From: Priapulus caudatus
Taxonomy: Eukaryota > Priapulida > Priapulimorpha > Priapulimorphida > Priapulidae
Length of the DNA: 22,500 nt
NCBI RefSeq assembly: GCF_000485595.1
Contig: NW_014577296.1
Coordinates: 52,165-74,664 of the forward strand
Direction of reading: 5' to 3'
Both the position numbers and the translations under genes were made by a program. Below, piece by piece: positions 1 through 10,082 of the stretch (within the stretch, counting starts at the first letter, position 1; each line of letters opens with the position of its first letter). Below the pieces are notes generated by a model, which saw only the letters and a program-made list of their open reading frames with translations, was not told where the DNA came from and searched no databases.

Positions 1-37
1 TGTCGTCTGTCTGTTTATCTGTCTGTCGTCTGCCTGC

Positions 38-72
<35 letters not shown>

Positions 73-221
73 GTCTGCCCTGTTCTGTCCCTCTTTCTCC
101 CTGTCTCTCTGTCTCTCTTCTCTGATCTGCTGTCCGTCTGTCTGTCTGTCTGTCTGGTCTGCGTCTGTCTGTTTGTTTGTCTGTTTGTCTGATCTGCTCT
201 GTCTGTTTGTCGTCCATCTGA
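1..221. repeat. (GACA)n / TGTC tetranucleotide array, left edge of window
   Basis: Degenerate runs of CTGT/TGTC (GACA on the other strand), with interspersed TTTG and CTC variants. It runs off the left edge, so its full length is unknown. It passes directly into the GATA-type array to its right. It is low-complexity DNA with no coding content. Confidence 0.93.
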
Positions 222-241
222 GCTGCGCGTACTGCTGCTTT

Positions 242-422
242 TATCTGTTTATCATCTATCTATTTATTATACTATCTATCTATCTATCTATCTATTATCT
301 ATCTATCTAATCTATCTATCATCTATCTATCTATCTATCTAGCTATCTAGTCTATCTATCTATCTATATCTATCTATCTAGCTATCTATTATCTATCTAT
401 CTATCTATCTAATCTATTACTC

Positions 423-466
<44 letters not shown>

Positions 467-840
467 TCTATCTACTATCTATAATCTATATCTATCTATA
501 ATCTATTCTATCCTATATATCTATATCTAATCTATTCTATCTATCTAATCTATCTATCTATCTAGTCTATCTATCTATCTATTTAATCTTATCTATCGTA
601 TCTATCTACTATTACTTCATCTATTATCTAATTATCTATACTATTATCTATCATCTATCTATCTATCTATCTATATCTATCTATCTATCATCTATCATCT
701 TCATCTATCTATCTCTATCTATCTATCTCTACTTATCTATTCTATCTATCTATCTATCTATCTATCTAATCTATCTATCTATCTATACTATTACATATCT
801 AATATATCTATCTTCTATCTATCTATCTATCTATCTATTG

Positions 841-877
<37 letters not shown>

Positions 878-1275
878 CTTATCTATCTAATCTATTATAT
901 CTATCTATCATCTATCTATCTATCTATTAATCGTACTAATACTACTATCTATATATCTATCTATCATATTTGTCTACATCTATCTACTATTTATCTTCTA
1001 TCTATCTATCTATCTAGCTAATTTATTATCTACCTATCTATCTATCTATCTATGCTATCTATCATATCTATCTATTCTATCTATCTATCCTATCTATCTA
1101 TCTATCTAATCTATTTAATCTATCTACTACTACTATCTAATCTAATCTATCTATCTATCTATTTATCTATCTATCTATCGATCATATCTATCTATCTATC
1201 TATCCTATCTATCTATCTATCTATCATCTATCTATCTATCTATCTATCTAGCTATTATCTATCTATCTATCTATC

Positions 1276-1306
<31 letters not shown>

Positions 1307-1307
1307 A

Positions 1308-1368
<61 letters not shown>

Positions 1369-1400
1369 GTCTATCTATTTATCTATCTATCTATCTATTA
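242..1400. repeat. (GATA)n / CTAT tetranucleotide array
   Basis: About 1.16 kb of CTAT repeats (GATA on the minus strand). Runs of perfect units are broken by frequent one- or two-base losses, such as CTAATC or TATCATC, and only a few substitutions. The open frame across it (a run of L-S-I-Y repeats, 1052-1504) is a by-product of the 4-bp period and is not a gene. Confidence 0.95.
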
Positions 1401-2168
1401 ATCCATCCATCTCGTGCTCTCTTTCGTACACCGACATTACAGACGAACGTTTGCAGCGCTTGCTCGTCAAACCGGGCTTCGCTGAATGCCATCACATATT
1501 GTAATCGGTGCAATAAATAACGATAACAAATAATTAACCGCGTGGATTGATATTTGAGTGTATTTTCTCCGAGCTATTCATTTTTCAAATGCGTACGAAG
1601 ACTTGCGTTGCAAGTATTACTCAGTTTTCTCTCTTACGCCGAATATTACTAGCTGCATCATCGCATGAACTAATGCAGTACGTACCCACTGAGCGCATCG
1701 ACGTTGCTAATGATATTTCGTCCTACTGGATACGGAGCACACACGTCAGCTGCTGCTACATTTCCCTGCCTTGGGTAAGAGGGTAGTAGTCAGACACCGA
1801 TATATATATAGTGACAAACACCCACGCACGTACGCAGACACTCGCGGTATATACGCCTTACAGACACGCATATAAAACGGCATTACATAAAGTTGCAGGT
1901 TTAAGCTCCTTTGTAGTTATGCGATGAGCTTTGCATTTGAGATAAAAAGTGCTATTTAGTCAAGTTTTCCATTTGATCATTTGTTGAATCTTAGATGAAA
2001 GTGTTGTCTCAATATCTTGTACATGTCTACGTAAGCTGGAACGCGTCATGCTTTCAGAAATTGGTTTCCTGTAAGTAGCAAATATAAGAATCTTGAAATT
2101 GTCTTTAAATTCCGTCAAATCACTAAATATTTGCCATCGGATTACCTTTTGCATATATAAATGTTGTA
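1401..2168. other. unique sequence, no gene recognised
   Basis: Non-repetitive, CpG-containing DNA. Short open frames exist on both strands (for example 1547-1786 plus and 1960-2187 minus), but they show no recognisable motif or splice context. I see no RNA gene. Confidence 0.5.
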
Positions 2169-2186
2169 GTATATTATATATACACA

Positions 2187-2221
<35 letters not shown>

Positions 2222-2232
2222 ATATATATATA
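2169..2232. repeat. (TA)n microsatellite
   Basis: An almost uninterrupted TA dinucleotide tract with one CACA interruption near its left end. Confidence 0.9.
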
Positions 2233-4233
2233 GCATAGGCGATCTGTTTGACTTGACTATATGAGTGAAGGTAACATATTATCTCAAGCCTTCATGTAAA
2301 ATTTGTTTATATCAAAGCGTAGTAGAGTGGTCATTTTTACACGCCATGATACACCTTATGCACTCTGACTCATGCGATTCGTCTTCGTACCGATCTAATA
2401 ATAGTACGCTATCGCTAGAAGGAATATCGCCCGTCGTTCGCGGTTTACGCAACGACCTTGATCATGACGTGACCGTGTGCTATCTGGTGTGTACCTATAC
2501 CTCAGGCAATACCTCAAATAACACTTCTCTTGTAGTTATTTTTGATGAACTTTTCTATGGATTGTAAAGGTTGACGCAAACCCTACAATGCAGACTGAGG
2601 TTGTTAAAAACCGAACTGCTCAGCTACGAGATATCCCTAAATGTTATTGAATAATTCAGGACGTAAATGCGGAAGATATCTGAAGGCAGAGTCTGAAAAC
2701 TGGTTTCTACACCAGTGATGTCGAAACGATGATATTGAATAAGCCAGATCGCGTCTTTCCTTATTGAGTATACGTAGCCGAGTTTCCATTAACTTCATGT
2801 ACCCCAGATTCTAATTGAGTATGTAGGCAAGTTGGGCTGGCTGTCCATCTCCCTGTAGACGTGGTTTATACCCACTTTGCTAACGTATGTGCGCGAAGCC
2901 GTAAAGTGTATTCCGCGCGGTCCCACGAGCGTGAGAACGTATGCACGCGTTATAAGGAATGACGTTGCCCCAGCTTTGCTCTGGCTTCTATCTGTGCATA
3001 CGCTGTGGGTATATATGTAAAGTGTCGCTGGAGTCAAGTGTCACTCTGCCAACAGTAGAAACTACGGACATACGTGAAGCTATTAACGTGGCCTTTTACC
3101 AGAGCAACGAATGACAACGAGCTGACCATAGAACATAAACCGAAATAAATGTAATCGGACGTGTGCATTATTGGTAGTGAATTAATATAAATGTGTTTTT
3201 ATCTACGCCTGGTGTTATCATAATTATAGAGATGTACCTGATTGGTCTCGCTAAGCGGGCATTCTGCCGTGTTATTAACTAAATATTTCAAAACCTTACA
3301 AAACATCGTTTAATATGGGTATCGCTCACTCGTTTCAGCTGACGGATTTTAACCGTTACGCTTATGCGCATGCACGTCGATATATACCTGGGAATGCGTT
3401 TTGCTAACGTTTAGAAGTTCAGCTAAGTTATCAGTAGTGTGTGCCGTGTATGGTAATGTGCGTTGCCTCTCTGTGCAAGTCGACACGTTTCCCGCAGTTG
3501 TGAACTTGTGAGACGTCGATCGTTGCGCGTCTATGTAAAGCCAGTGATGATGGCTAGTGGGAGAGGAGACTGCGGTTGCAATTACGGCACTAAATACGCG
3601 CCACGGTCTCGTTCTCACAGATCACTTGATATCGTTACGAGAAGCTTGCCAATTCTCCGTAGTGAGTTAGCAATTCAATTTGCGGGCATCACACCGGCAG
3701 ACGCTCTTTCGTTCTCTGAAACATTTAGGCAACACTTTTGACGAATATGTATTCTGTATACGATGATTTTACTATCATCCTATTCTGACTGGAGACGAGG
3801 TGCGGTCGGCAACAGTCGGATTGCCTCTTTCCTTCATCGACTTTGTCTGGGCGCGCAAATTCATGCATTTGCCTCGATTATCATTTAAATGATAACCATG
3901 TTTACATAAAATAGTCATCATAAGTGATCGATGCCAGTATACATGTTTATACATCCCTGAAGATAATCTGTTGTGCTGTTGTAGACGGCCACAAGTTTTC
4001 GGTTAATTTGCGAGAATATTTGCTTATCTTAAATCTCAGCTGCCACAAGTCGTGAAGTCGGTGCATTCAGTTCTCCCACCAGAGGCGCTGGTAGTCGAAT
4101 TAACATGAAACCGTCTGAGCTCCGCGAATGTCGAATAGTAATATGTTTGGTATGTGCGTAAACCCCGGCCTACCATGCGTCGAATACGTGCACCAAAATA
4201 ACACAAAAACAGTGTCGTAATAGCGTGTAGCAA

Positions 4234-4235
<2 letters not shown>
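2233..4235. other. unique sequence, no gene recognised
   Basis: About 2 kb of ordinary mixed-composition DNA. Open frames of up to about 100 codons occur on both strands and overlap each other (2265-2567 plus, 3349-3618 minus, 3463-3741 plus). None has a recognisable domain, signal peptide or convincing exon boundaries. The region contains the palindrome at 3878-3895. An unrecognised exon cannot be excluded. Confidence 0.45.
3878..3895. repeat. 18-bp perfect palindrome
   Basis: TTATCATTTAAATGATAA is self-complementary over 18 bp with no spacer. No function is visible; it could be a homodimer protein-binding site or chance in AT-rich DNA. Confidence 0.7.
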
Positions 4236-4329
<94 letters not shown>

Positions 4330-4380
4330 CCCCCACACCACACACACTCACACACACACACATCACACACACCACACACA

Positions 4381-4411
<31 letters not shown>

Positions 4412-4414
4412 CAC
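4236..4414. repeat. (CA)n microsatellite with internal C8 tract
   Basis: A perfect CA run from about 4237 to 4326 is followed by eight C residues (4327-4334) and then a degenerate CA/CCA/TCA segment up to 4414. Three overlapping minus-strand open frames made of Cys-Val repeats are artefacts of this tract. Confidence 0.97.
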
Positions 4415-4507
4415 GAACGCCACATTTAATACTTTCTCCATGAAACCACGTGTGATATCGTGGCTATTCCTATTGACAAAGTTGATATTGTCTCCCTTTC
4501 TGTCTCT

Positions 4508-4512
4508 CCACT

Positions 4513-4548
<36 letters not shown>

Positions 4549-4570
4549 GCTCTATATATATATACTATAT

Positions 4571-4602
<32 letters not shown>
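4508..4602. repeat. (CT)n followed by (TA)n
   Basis: A CT-rich dinucleotide tract (about 4510-4549) gives way to a TA tract (4552-4602) with small interruptions. The open frame at 4440-4640 is a by-product. Confidence 0.92.
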
Positions 4603-5310
4603 TATCTAATAGGAATAAAAATATGTATGATTTGAATTAGTTACAAAGCGCCATTACAAGTCTTTATATGCTAATTATTACCTAGAATGAATGTAAGTAT
4701 ACAATGCCATGACAGCAATTCTTTTAAAATACGGTTTGGCCAGTGGCATAGGCTACAGGTATAGGCTACAGCATAGGACGCCAATGACCGATAAAGTCCA
4801 GATTAAGTCAAACTATCAATAAATACTGTAGCGCTTATTTTTTATTGAACATTAAAGATCCGCCTTGCATCATGTAGCTCATCTCTCGCTAATTACTTCT
4901 CCAACGATTGACTAGAGTGGGATATTTTGTTCGGGTCTCGTCAGATCTTATGGATAAATAGCCCCAGGCGGACATTGTTCACCACATAAATCTACGAAAT
5001 TACACTATTAGGCCCCACTATGCCATGAACAATCCAAATATATATGTTCGATTTCAATATAGGTTATTGTATGTCGGATGTTATAGAATTCGATACGAGA
5101 ATTAAAACGCTGCGGCGCGTGTCATTGAAGCGCGATTTATATAGCCATCTCCAATATATTTAGCCACTGAATTAATTGGATGTGTGAAGGACTAGTGGAA
5201 ATTTATGGCTTCTCTTAGATCAGTGAACTATCAAGTAACCAGAGCGTTTATATAGATGCAGAACCAACACCTCTACTGAATACTAATGCGGCGATGGATA
5301 AACACTAACT
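4603..5310. other. unique sequence, no gene recognised
   Basis: AT-rich unique DNA. The only structure seen is a small duplication of ATAGGCTACAG at 4748-4758 and 4761-4771. No open frame or RNA gene is recognised. Confidence 0.5.
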
Positions 5311-5364
5311 ATATATATATATATATATAGATATATATATATTATATAATATATATATATATAT
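5311..5364. repeat. (TA)n microsatellite
   Basis: An interrupted TA dinucleotide tract directly beside the TTTATACGCT minisatellite. Confidence 0.88.
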
Positions 5365-5365
5365 C

Positions 5366-5465
5366 AGAGCGTATAAAGAATTTATATTCTACGCCTTGTT
5401 TATACGCTTCTTTATACGCTCTTTATACGCTTCTTTATACGCTCTTTATACGCTCTTTATACGCT
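5366..5465. repeat. 11/12-bp minisatellite (core TTTATACGCT) with an inverted copy
   Basis: Six direct copies of TTTATACGCT start at 5399, 5411, 5422, 5434, 5445 and 5456 (spacing 12, 11, 12, 11, 11). A single inverted copy precedes them: AGAGCGTATAAAGAA at 5366-5380 is the exact reverse complement of 5408-5422 and of 5431-5445. The region can therefore fold into a 15-bp stem with a loop of about 27 nt. No coding content or known family is recognised. Confidence 0.9.
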
Positions 5466-6554
5466 CTTTTTTGTCAGCCTTCTATTATACAGCTCGTTGA
5501 GTATATATATATATATAGATATAGAGATTTCTTCGTATATTACGACTTGAAACGACGTTACATTAGTTAGTGCACACATGTATGAACGAAGCAAGATGAT
5601 GACGCCAATGTGTAATGCGCGCGCATCTACGCATGATATATGCACGTCTACAATATTATCATGCATATACGTCCATATTTTATCTCTACGCGGAATTTTC
5701 TTTTCTAGGTTCGAATATGTAAACGAACCGGGTTTGCAAAAGAAATCTGTTTGCAAACATATATTCACGGGTCGCATTTTCAGCGCGCAAGAATGCAAAT
5801 GTTAACGTACACGTATAAAGCGAATAGAGATTTTTGCGATTTAAATCACCAAGCATGCAGCTTCCTTGCATGACAGTTTCGTTGAATTATACATTACGTT
5901 AGATGTGATGACCCATCGTTGTATTTCGAATCGCAGGTTTTGAATTACGCGGCCTTGGGAAATCGTACAGCAATGTTATAACGTGTTGCACTCCTGAGCA
6001 AGCAACATAATATGACTACATAATTAAATGCGTGGAAATTGCACGTAGGTCTATTGCAACTTCTATTACTCATGCGGCCCGCTGTTCTGAGAAGGCGATA
6101 TCAGTCACTGCATCCATTTAGTATCATTATATTTGTACCTCTCACGCCAGTAGATCAAGACCGACTTACTTTATCTGGACACTACGAGTGCGCATAAGTA
6201 CGGTATATAATCTGAAATCGTTCTCTCTTAATTGTTCATATTATCACCCAGGCCGCATTTAGCTGCACTGAAGGAATGTATGATATAGTGCTCACGGCTG
6301 TATACACAAAATATTATGGAGCTATTTCGGGCTTCACACGTGCATGCGATTCGCATCCATAATCAATTGTGACATATACTCCCTGTACGTCCAATAACCA
6401 CTAACGCATCGATTCTAGACGTTACACGACGTAATTGTTGGAGGACAAACGTAATTATGAAGACAATAGTACAATAAGAACAAGAAAATAAGAATACGTG
6501 TGGTACTGTTGCGTACAGTTGCCATTCTCCTGTTTTAGTTGAAGCAATTCTGCG

Positions 6555-6580
6555 AAAGAAACTAGGGGTCTAGTTTCTTT
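6555..6580. repeat. perfect 11-bp hairpin with 4-nt loop
   Basis: AAAGAAACTAG (6555-6565) and CTAGTTTCTTT (6570-6580) are exact reverse complements separated by GGGT. It would fold tightly as RNA or single-stranded DNA. No flanking gene explains it. Confidence 0.75.
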
Positions 6581-7717
6581 AGGCTACTAGGAATGATTGT
6601 TGTAAAATAGCATACTGTTTACGACCGTACCTAAATTCTAGGTTATACGATTTATATTGGTTCGAACATTAACTCTAGTGGTAGACAACACATAAAACAT
6701 TAAATGCGTAAATCGCCAAATAATTTATATCTTCATTGGAGAAAGGCGTTTATTTCAGGCGCATGGGTAATCCCCTTGTAATAAAAGATCGTGTCTGCAT
6801 GGCGAATAGCAGAAGTTCGATTACTGAACACCAGCACTGAAAAATGTAAGACACAACTACGTCCGTCAGAATGCGGTTTCCATAGTTACCAGCGACTGTA
6901 CTGTATGATCGTCACACTCGACTAGCGTGCGGAAAACGGTTCCTGGTTGAGCATGCTAAATTTAATACACATGAAAAGAAAATTATGAGACGTCAACCGG
7001 ATAATACTAGTGCCCTTAGAATATAGTAAACGTTTCACGATCATTGTGGCATTGCTAACTGCGATGCATAAATAGCGAGATTGTACATGTGCACGCGTTA
7101 ATAATACCTTAATATCTAATTATACTCAAGCTAATTACATCTTAACAGTTATGACAGAGGGCGTGCGCGACGGGTGCCAATCAACGTATGTTTATCGGTT
7201 TTACAGTTCGCACGGGTTTTATATTCAAATATAATCTATGATTATTATTATCCTAAAATATCATTTATGACTTTTGCAACGTGGTTCTGACGCAGTCAGT
7301 ATATTACTTTAGATTTAGCTGTTCTATGATAATCATGATAACTATAGAATTATACGAACGAAAATCGACAGCATAGCGATCGTAGATCGTCCGCGGAATC
7401 ATCAGTATAGGTTTATACTCGCGTCTCGTCTGATGAAGCTCATATGAACAGCAGCTGTGCTGACGTCCTGATCTATCTCGTACCTCACGATGGCGGAGGC
7501 GGAAGGAAAAAAAACTTCTGGTTTTTCCAGGCGGTGATGCGATTAGGATCCGTGTTTATCGACGAAGCGTGTGCGTTGTCTAAATTTGATTCGTTGTTCA
7601 CGGTCGATTCCTGAAATCGGAATACGATTCATCTGCTGAGTTGCTCACGTCTTCTCGTATGTATGTAGTACGGCGTTTTAGCCAGGCAACTCATGCATAT
7701 GTTCCGGGACGGCCGAT

Positions 7718-7814
7718 ACATACTTTGGAGCACACATAATTCAACGACGACAGAATGCAGTTTAGGTTAGCTACATACCTTAGAGCATACATAATTTAAC
7801 GTCGACAGAATGCA
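7718..7814. repeat. two diverged direct copies of a 42-bp unit
   Basis: Positions 7718-7759 and 7773-7814 align over 42 bp with five substitutions and no gaps, 55 bp apart start to start. Both end in CGACAGAATGCA. This looks like a short local tandem duplication. No coding frame is maintained. Confidence 0.8.
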
Positions 7815-8346
7815 TTCCAGAATGGTACAAACACATTAACCTCAACGTCGATGCGACGCGGTTTATCAAACGGCCATCATTAAGCACGCAACGTCGACGG
7901 TGGTCGACGAAGGGTACCTGGTACCGATCGGACATTAGTCGCCAGCCGGTCGATTATATCCACTAGCCGCGTATAAATTAGTTGAAGTCTAATCAGGTCG
8001 CGACGGACACGCGGGCGGCGGATGGGTTTTGGTAGATGGGGAGAGACGCCGGCATCCTCTAACGAGTACGCTCACACTGGTTTCGACTGCTGTTCATCTG
8101 CGTCTATAATAAAACCGTACTTGACACCGCTTACTCAACTGTTACGTCTACTGTCTACGAACCACATATTCGACTCTACATGTATATTGTTTCCTATTCT
8201 CACCTATCTGCCCAGTTACCCCCTGTCAACAATATATACTCGCTGAGCGACAGTGCCATCCTAACACTCACGTATTCGAATGCTTATCTAAATCTCCTGT
8301 TCCGCTCGTATTTGTTCTTTGTCGCTTGTGTCTCAAGTTCGACGTG

Positions 8347-8378
<32 letters not shown>

Positions 8379-8408
8379 CTATTATTATGATGATGATGAT
8401 GATAATGA
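8347..8408. repeat. (ATT)n then (ATG)n trinucleotide microsatellite
   Basis: ATT repeats (8347-8378) pass through CT-ATTATT into GAT/ATG repeats (about 8388-8404). Confidence 0.92.
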
Positions 8409-8713
8409 GTAGCTGATGTCATTGATACAATACGATTGACGTAATCGTAATAAAGTATTCAAAGTGGACTGAATTTCGAACATGTGCAATGTCTCATATC
8501 GTAAAATGTCATAACGCGTACACGTCTGTGCATATATCGTGTTGTAATGTACTCACTGTGATCTGATTTCCAAAAGGTGTTATCTCACTTTTGGTCAGAA
8601 ATGAGTTAGTACCATCAAATTACATTATAGCCCTATCTACATCATGTGTGATATTCATTTGCATCAAAAGTTGGTATATCCCTTCACGAACAGCTTCCAA
8701 ACATTGAGTTTGG

Positions 8714-8923
8714 TTCCAAAAGGTGTTAAATCCATTAGAAGATATCATCACACTTTTATTTTAGTAATGTTCTCTTTGCCTGAAACACAGTTTTTTTCAC
8801 GCTAATATTTCAAGTGAATGGTACTTAGCATAAAAACACACCTGAATGAAATCTAATGTACATGGTAGATCTTTCATTAATTTTTGTTTTTTAATTAAAT
8901 TTGGATTTAGCGAATTTCAAAAG
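8714..8923 (+). mobile_element. MITE copy 1 (left arm)
   Basis: It begins with TTCCAAAAGGTGTTAAATCC and ends near GGATTTAGCG followed by a decayed end (ATTTCAAAAG). By eye it is about 80% identical to the reverse complement of 9291-9507, including the shared blocks AGAAGATATCATCA, TTTTAGTAATG, AAGTGAATGGTA and CCTGAATGAAATCTA. A gap of about 13 bp near its start is a deletion relative to copy 2. The inverted end is degraded, so this is the more decayed copy. Confidence 0.8.
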
Positions 8924-9290
8924 AAAAAAAGAAAAAACTCATATAAATATAAAAACGAATGATCAGGAAGACCGATGAAATGACTCTGGTGAAGATGATT
9001 AATTGATTATACCATTGTTGAGCATAATGAGGATGTATGGTGAACATTTTGCATAATTACTGAATCACCACTGTAATTTCCATTGACCAGTTTTCTTGGT
9101 TTTGTAACAACTCAAACTGTAAAATATGTTTATTAAACAATGAGTAAGCTTTAATATTGAGCTTTGAGCTAAGAGCCTGTAGCTTTGAGTAAGCTATTAA
9201 TATAATGACATTGTTATCTGTTATAAATTACCTCTGTTTGGTGTTAGTTATTAGTGTTTCATTTTTATTTTGATGAGTTTTTAATTTTTG

Positions 9291-9507
9291 TTCCCAAAAG
9301 GCGCTAAATCCTAATTTTATTATAAAACAAAAATTAATTAAAAATCAATTATGTACACTAGATTTCATTCAGGTATTTTTTCATGCTTACTACCATTCAC
9401 TTCAAACATTAGAGCGAAAAAACTGTTCCAGGCAAAGAGATCATTACTAAAATGGAAATATGATGATATCTTCTAAAATACAAAAGTGGATTTAACGCCT
9501 TTTGGAA
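9291..9507 (-). mobile_element. MITE copy 2 (right arm)
   Basis: About 217 bp bounded by TTCCCAAAAGGCGCTAAATCC on the left and GGATTTAACGCCTTTTGGAA on the right. These are imperfect inverted repeats of each other, so this arm alone has the structure of a complete MITE. It is in opposite orientation to the copy at 8714. It lies about 220 bp beyond the stop of the insulin-like gene on the minus strand and contains a minus-strand AATAAA (9316-9321). Confidence 0.82.
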
Positions 9508-9523
9508 ATTAGCTCTTCAATTG

Positions 9524-9524
<1 letters not shown>

Positions 9525-9586
<62 letters not shown>
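9525..9586. repeat. (TA)n microsatellite
   Basis: About 30 uninterrupted TA units between the MITE cluster and the 3' end of the insulin-like gene. Open frames of Tyr-Ile repeats across it are artefacts. Confidence 0.96.
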
Positions 9587-9588
<2 letters not shown>

Positions 9589-9729
9589 CAACAGCAGCAG
9601 CATCACGTGTTTCATGCTCCATAATGTAACTTGGCGCACGGTTGGGCGAGAGTGTGCGAGAGTGTTCGTGAACGTATGTCAGCGCACGGATAACGAGCGT
9701 ATGTGCGTGAATGCGTGTATAAGCGTTAG

Positions 9730-10082
9730 TCACTCAGTATATATACTTACTTCAGGTTGCACTGATGTTTCGTTATCTGCTGGCTGCATTGGTGATGGCA
9801 GTGCTATAATACCGCGTCCGAGAGACGTGTAGCGCGTGAGTCCAGTCCGTGACAGACTTGGACGCCTCATACCAGATAGCGAGAGCCGGCCGAGCGTCGC
9901 TAGACCAGCTATACCAGGGGTCGCTGTGGGCCCGCCTTGCCGATCGGCACAATAGCTCTCCAGGGCGTCGTAGCTGCATGACTGCTTGCAACACTCGTCG
10001 ACTATGCCCCGGGGTGTGATGTGTGCCCTCTTCTGGCCACCGGCGTCAGTGCTTCCTCCCCGCTTTTCCATAAACGGCCAAG
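9730..10082 (-). CDS. insulin/IGF-like peptide, exon with C domain, A chain and D/E-type tail
   Basis: This is the second coding exon of a secreted insulin-superfamily hormone, expected to act extracellularly on an insulin/IGF receptor kinase. The A chain begins GIVDECC and shows the family signature CC-x3-C-x8-C (C90, C91, C95, C104 of the joined protein), with conserved G1, I2, V3, L16 and Y19 of the A chain. The acceptor is TTCCTTGCAG, and the first base of the exon is 10082. The first two bases (CT) complete a codon split with the exon at 14553, giving Ala. Dibasic KR sites at residues 66-67 and 77-78 precede the A chain. A Cys-free tail of about 70 residues follows, rich in Ser, Gly, Arg and Pro, with an N-glycosylation sequon NET; it resembles IGF D/E domains in position. 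The frame stops at TGA 9730-9732, but a strong donor (GAA|GTAAGT, GT at 9749-9750) lies just before it. The exon may therefore end at 9751 and continue elsewhere. Confidence 0.9.

Larger units (their letters stand above)
5466..8346. other. long unique stretch, no gene recognised
   Basis: About 2.9 kb with stops in every frame at short intervals. The longest open frames are 5457-5798 (minus) and 5578-5805 (plus), which overlap each other, and 8022-8246 (plus). None resembles a known family. The stretch contains the hairpin at 6555-6580 and the 42-bp duplication at 7718-7814. I see no tRNA, rRNA or coding exon, though a small exon could be missed. Confidence 0.45.
8566..9509. mobile_element. 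AT-rich composite of an inverted-repeat MITE family
   Basis: Five copies of one terminal motif (consensus TTCCAAAAGGYGTTAAATCC) lie in this block: plus-sense at 8566, 8714 and 9291, and inverted at about 8903 (degenerate) and 9488. Segments 8714-8923 and 9291-9507 are inverted copies of each other. The block is clearly more AT-rich than the CpG-containing DNA around it and has no open frame of note. It fits a cluster of non-autonomous DNA transposons, or one foldback element with long arms. No target-site duplication was found, so the superfamily is unassigned. Confidence 0.82.

Noticed and set aside
1052-1504. 150-codon open frame of Leu-Ser-Ile-Tyr repeats
   Set aside because: It is the translation of the CTAT microsatellite; no gene signal.
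3349-3741. Overlapping opposite-strand frames of about 90 codons
   Set aside because: Neither has a recognisable family motif, and the overlap argues for chance. An unknown exon is not excluded.
4036-4441. Three overlapping minus-strand frames of Cys-Val repeats
   Set aside because: They are produced by the (CA)n tract.
7429-7450. CTGATGA as part of a hammerhead ribozyme (Penelope-like elements can carry them)
   Set aside because: The GAAA core segment and stems are not present at the needed spacing. A second CTGATGA at about 17052 fails in the same way.
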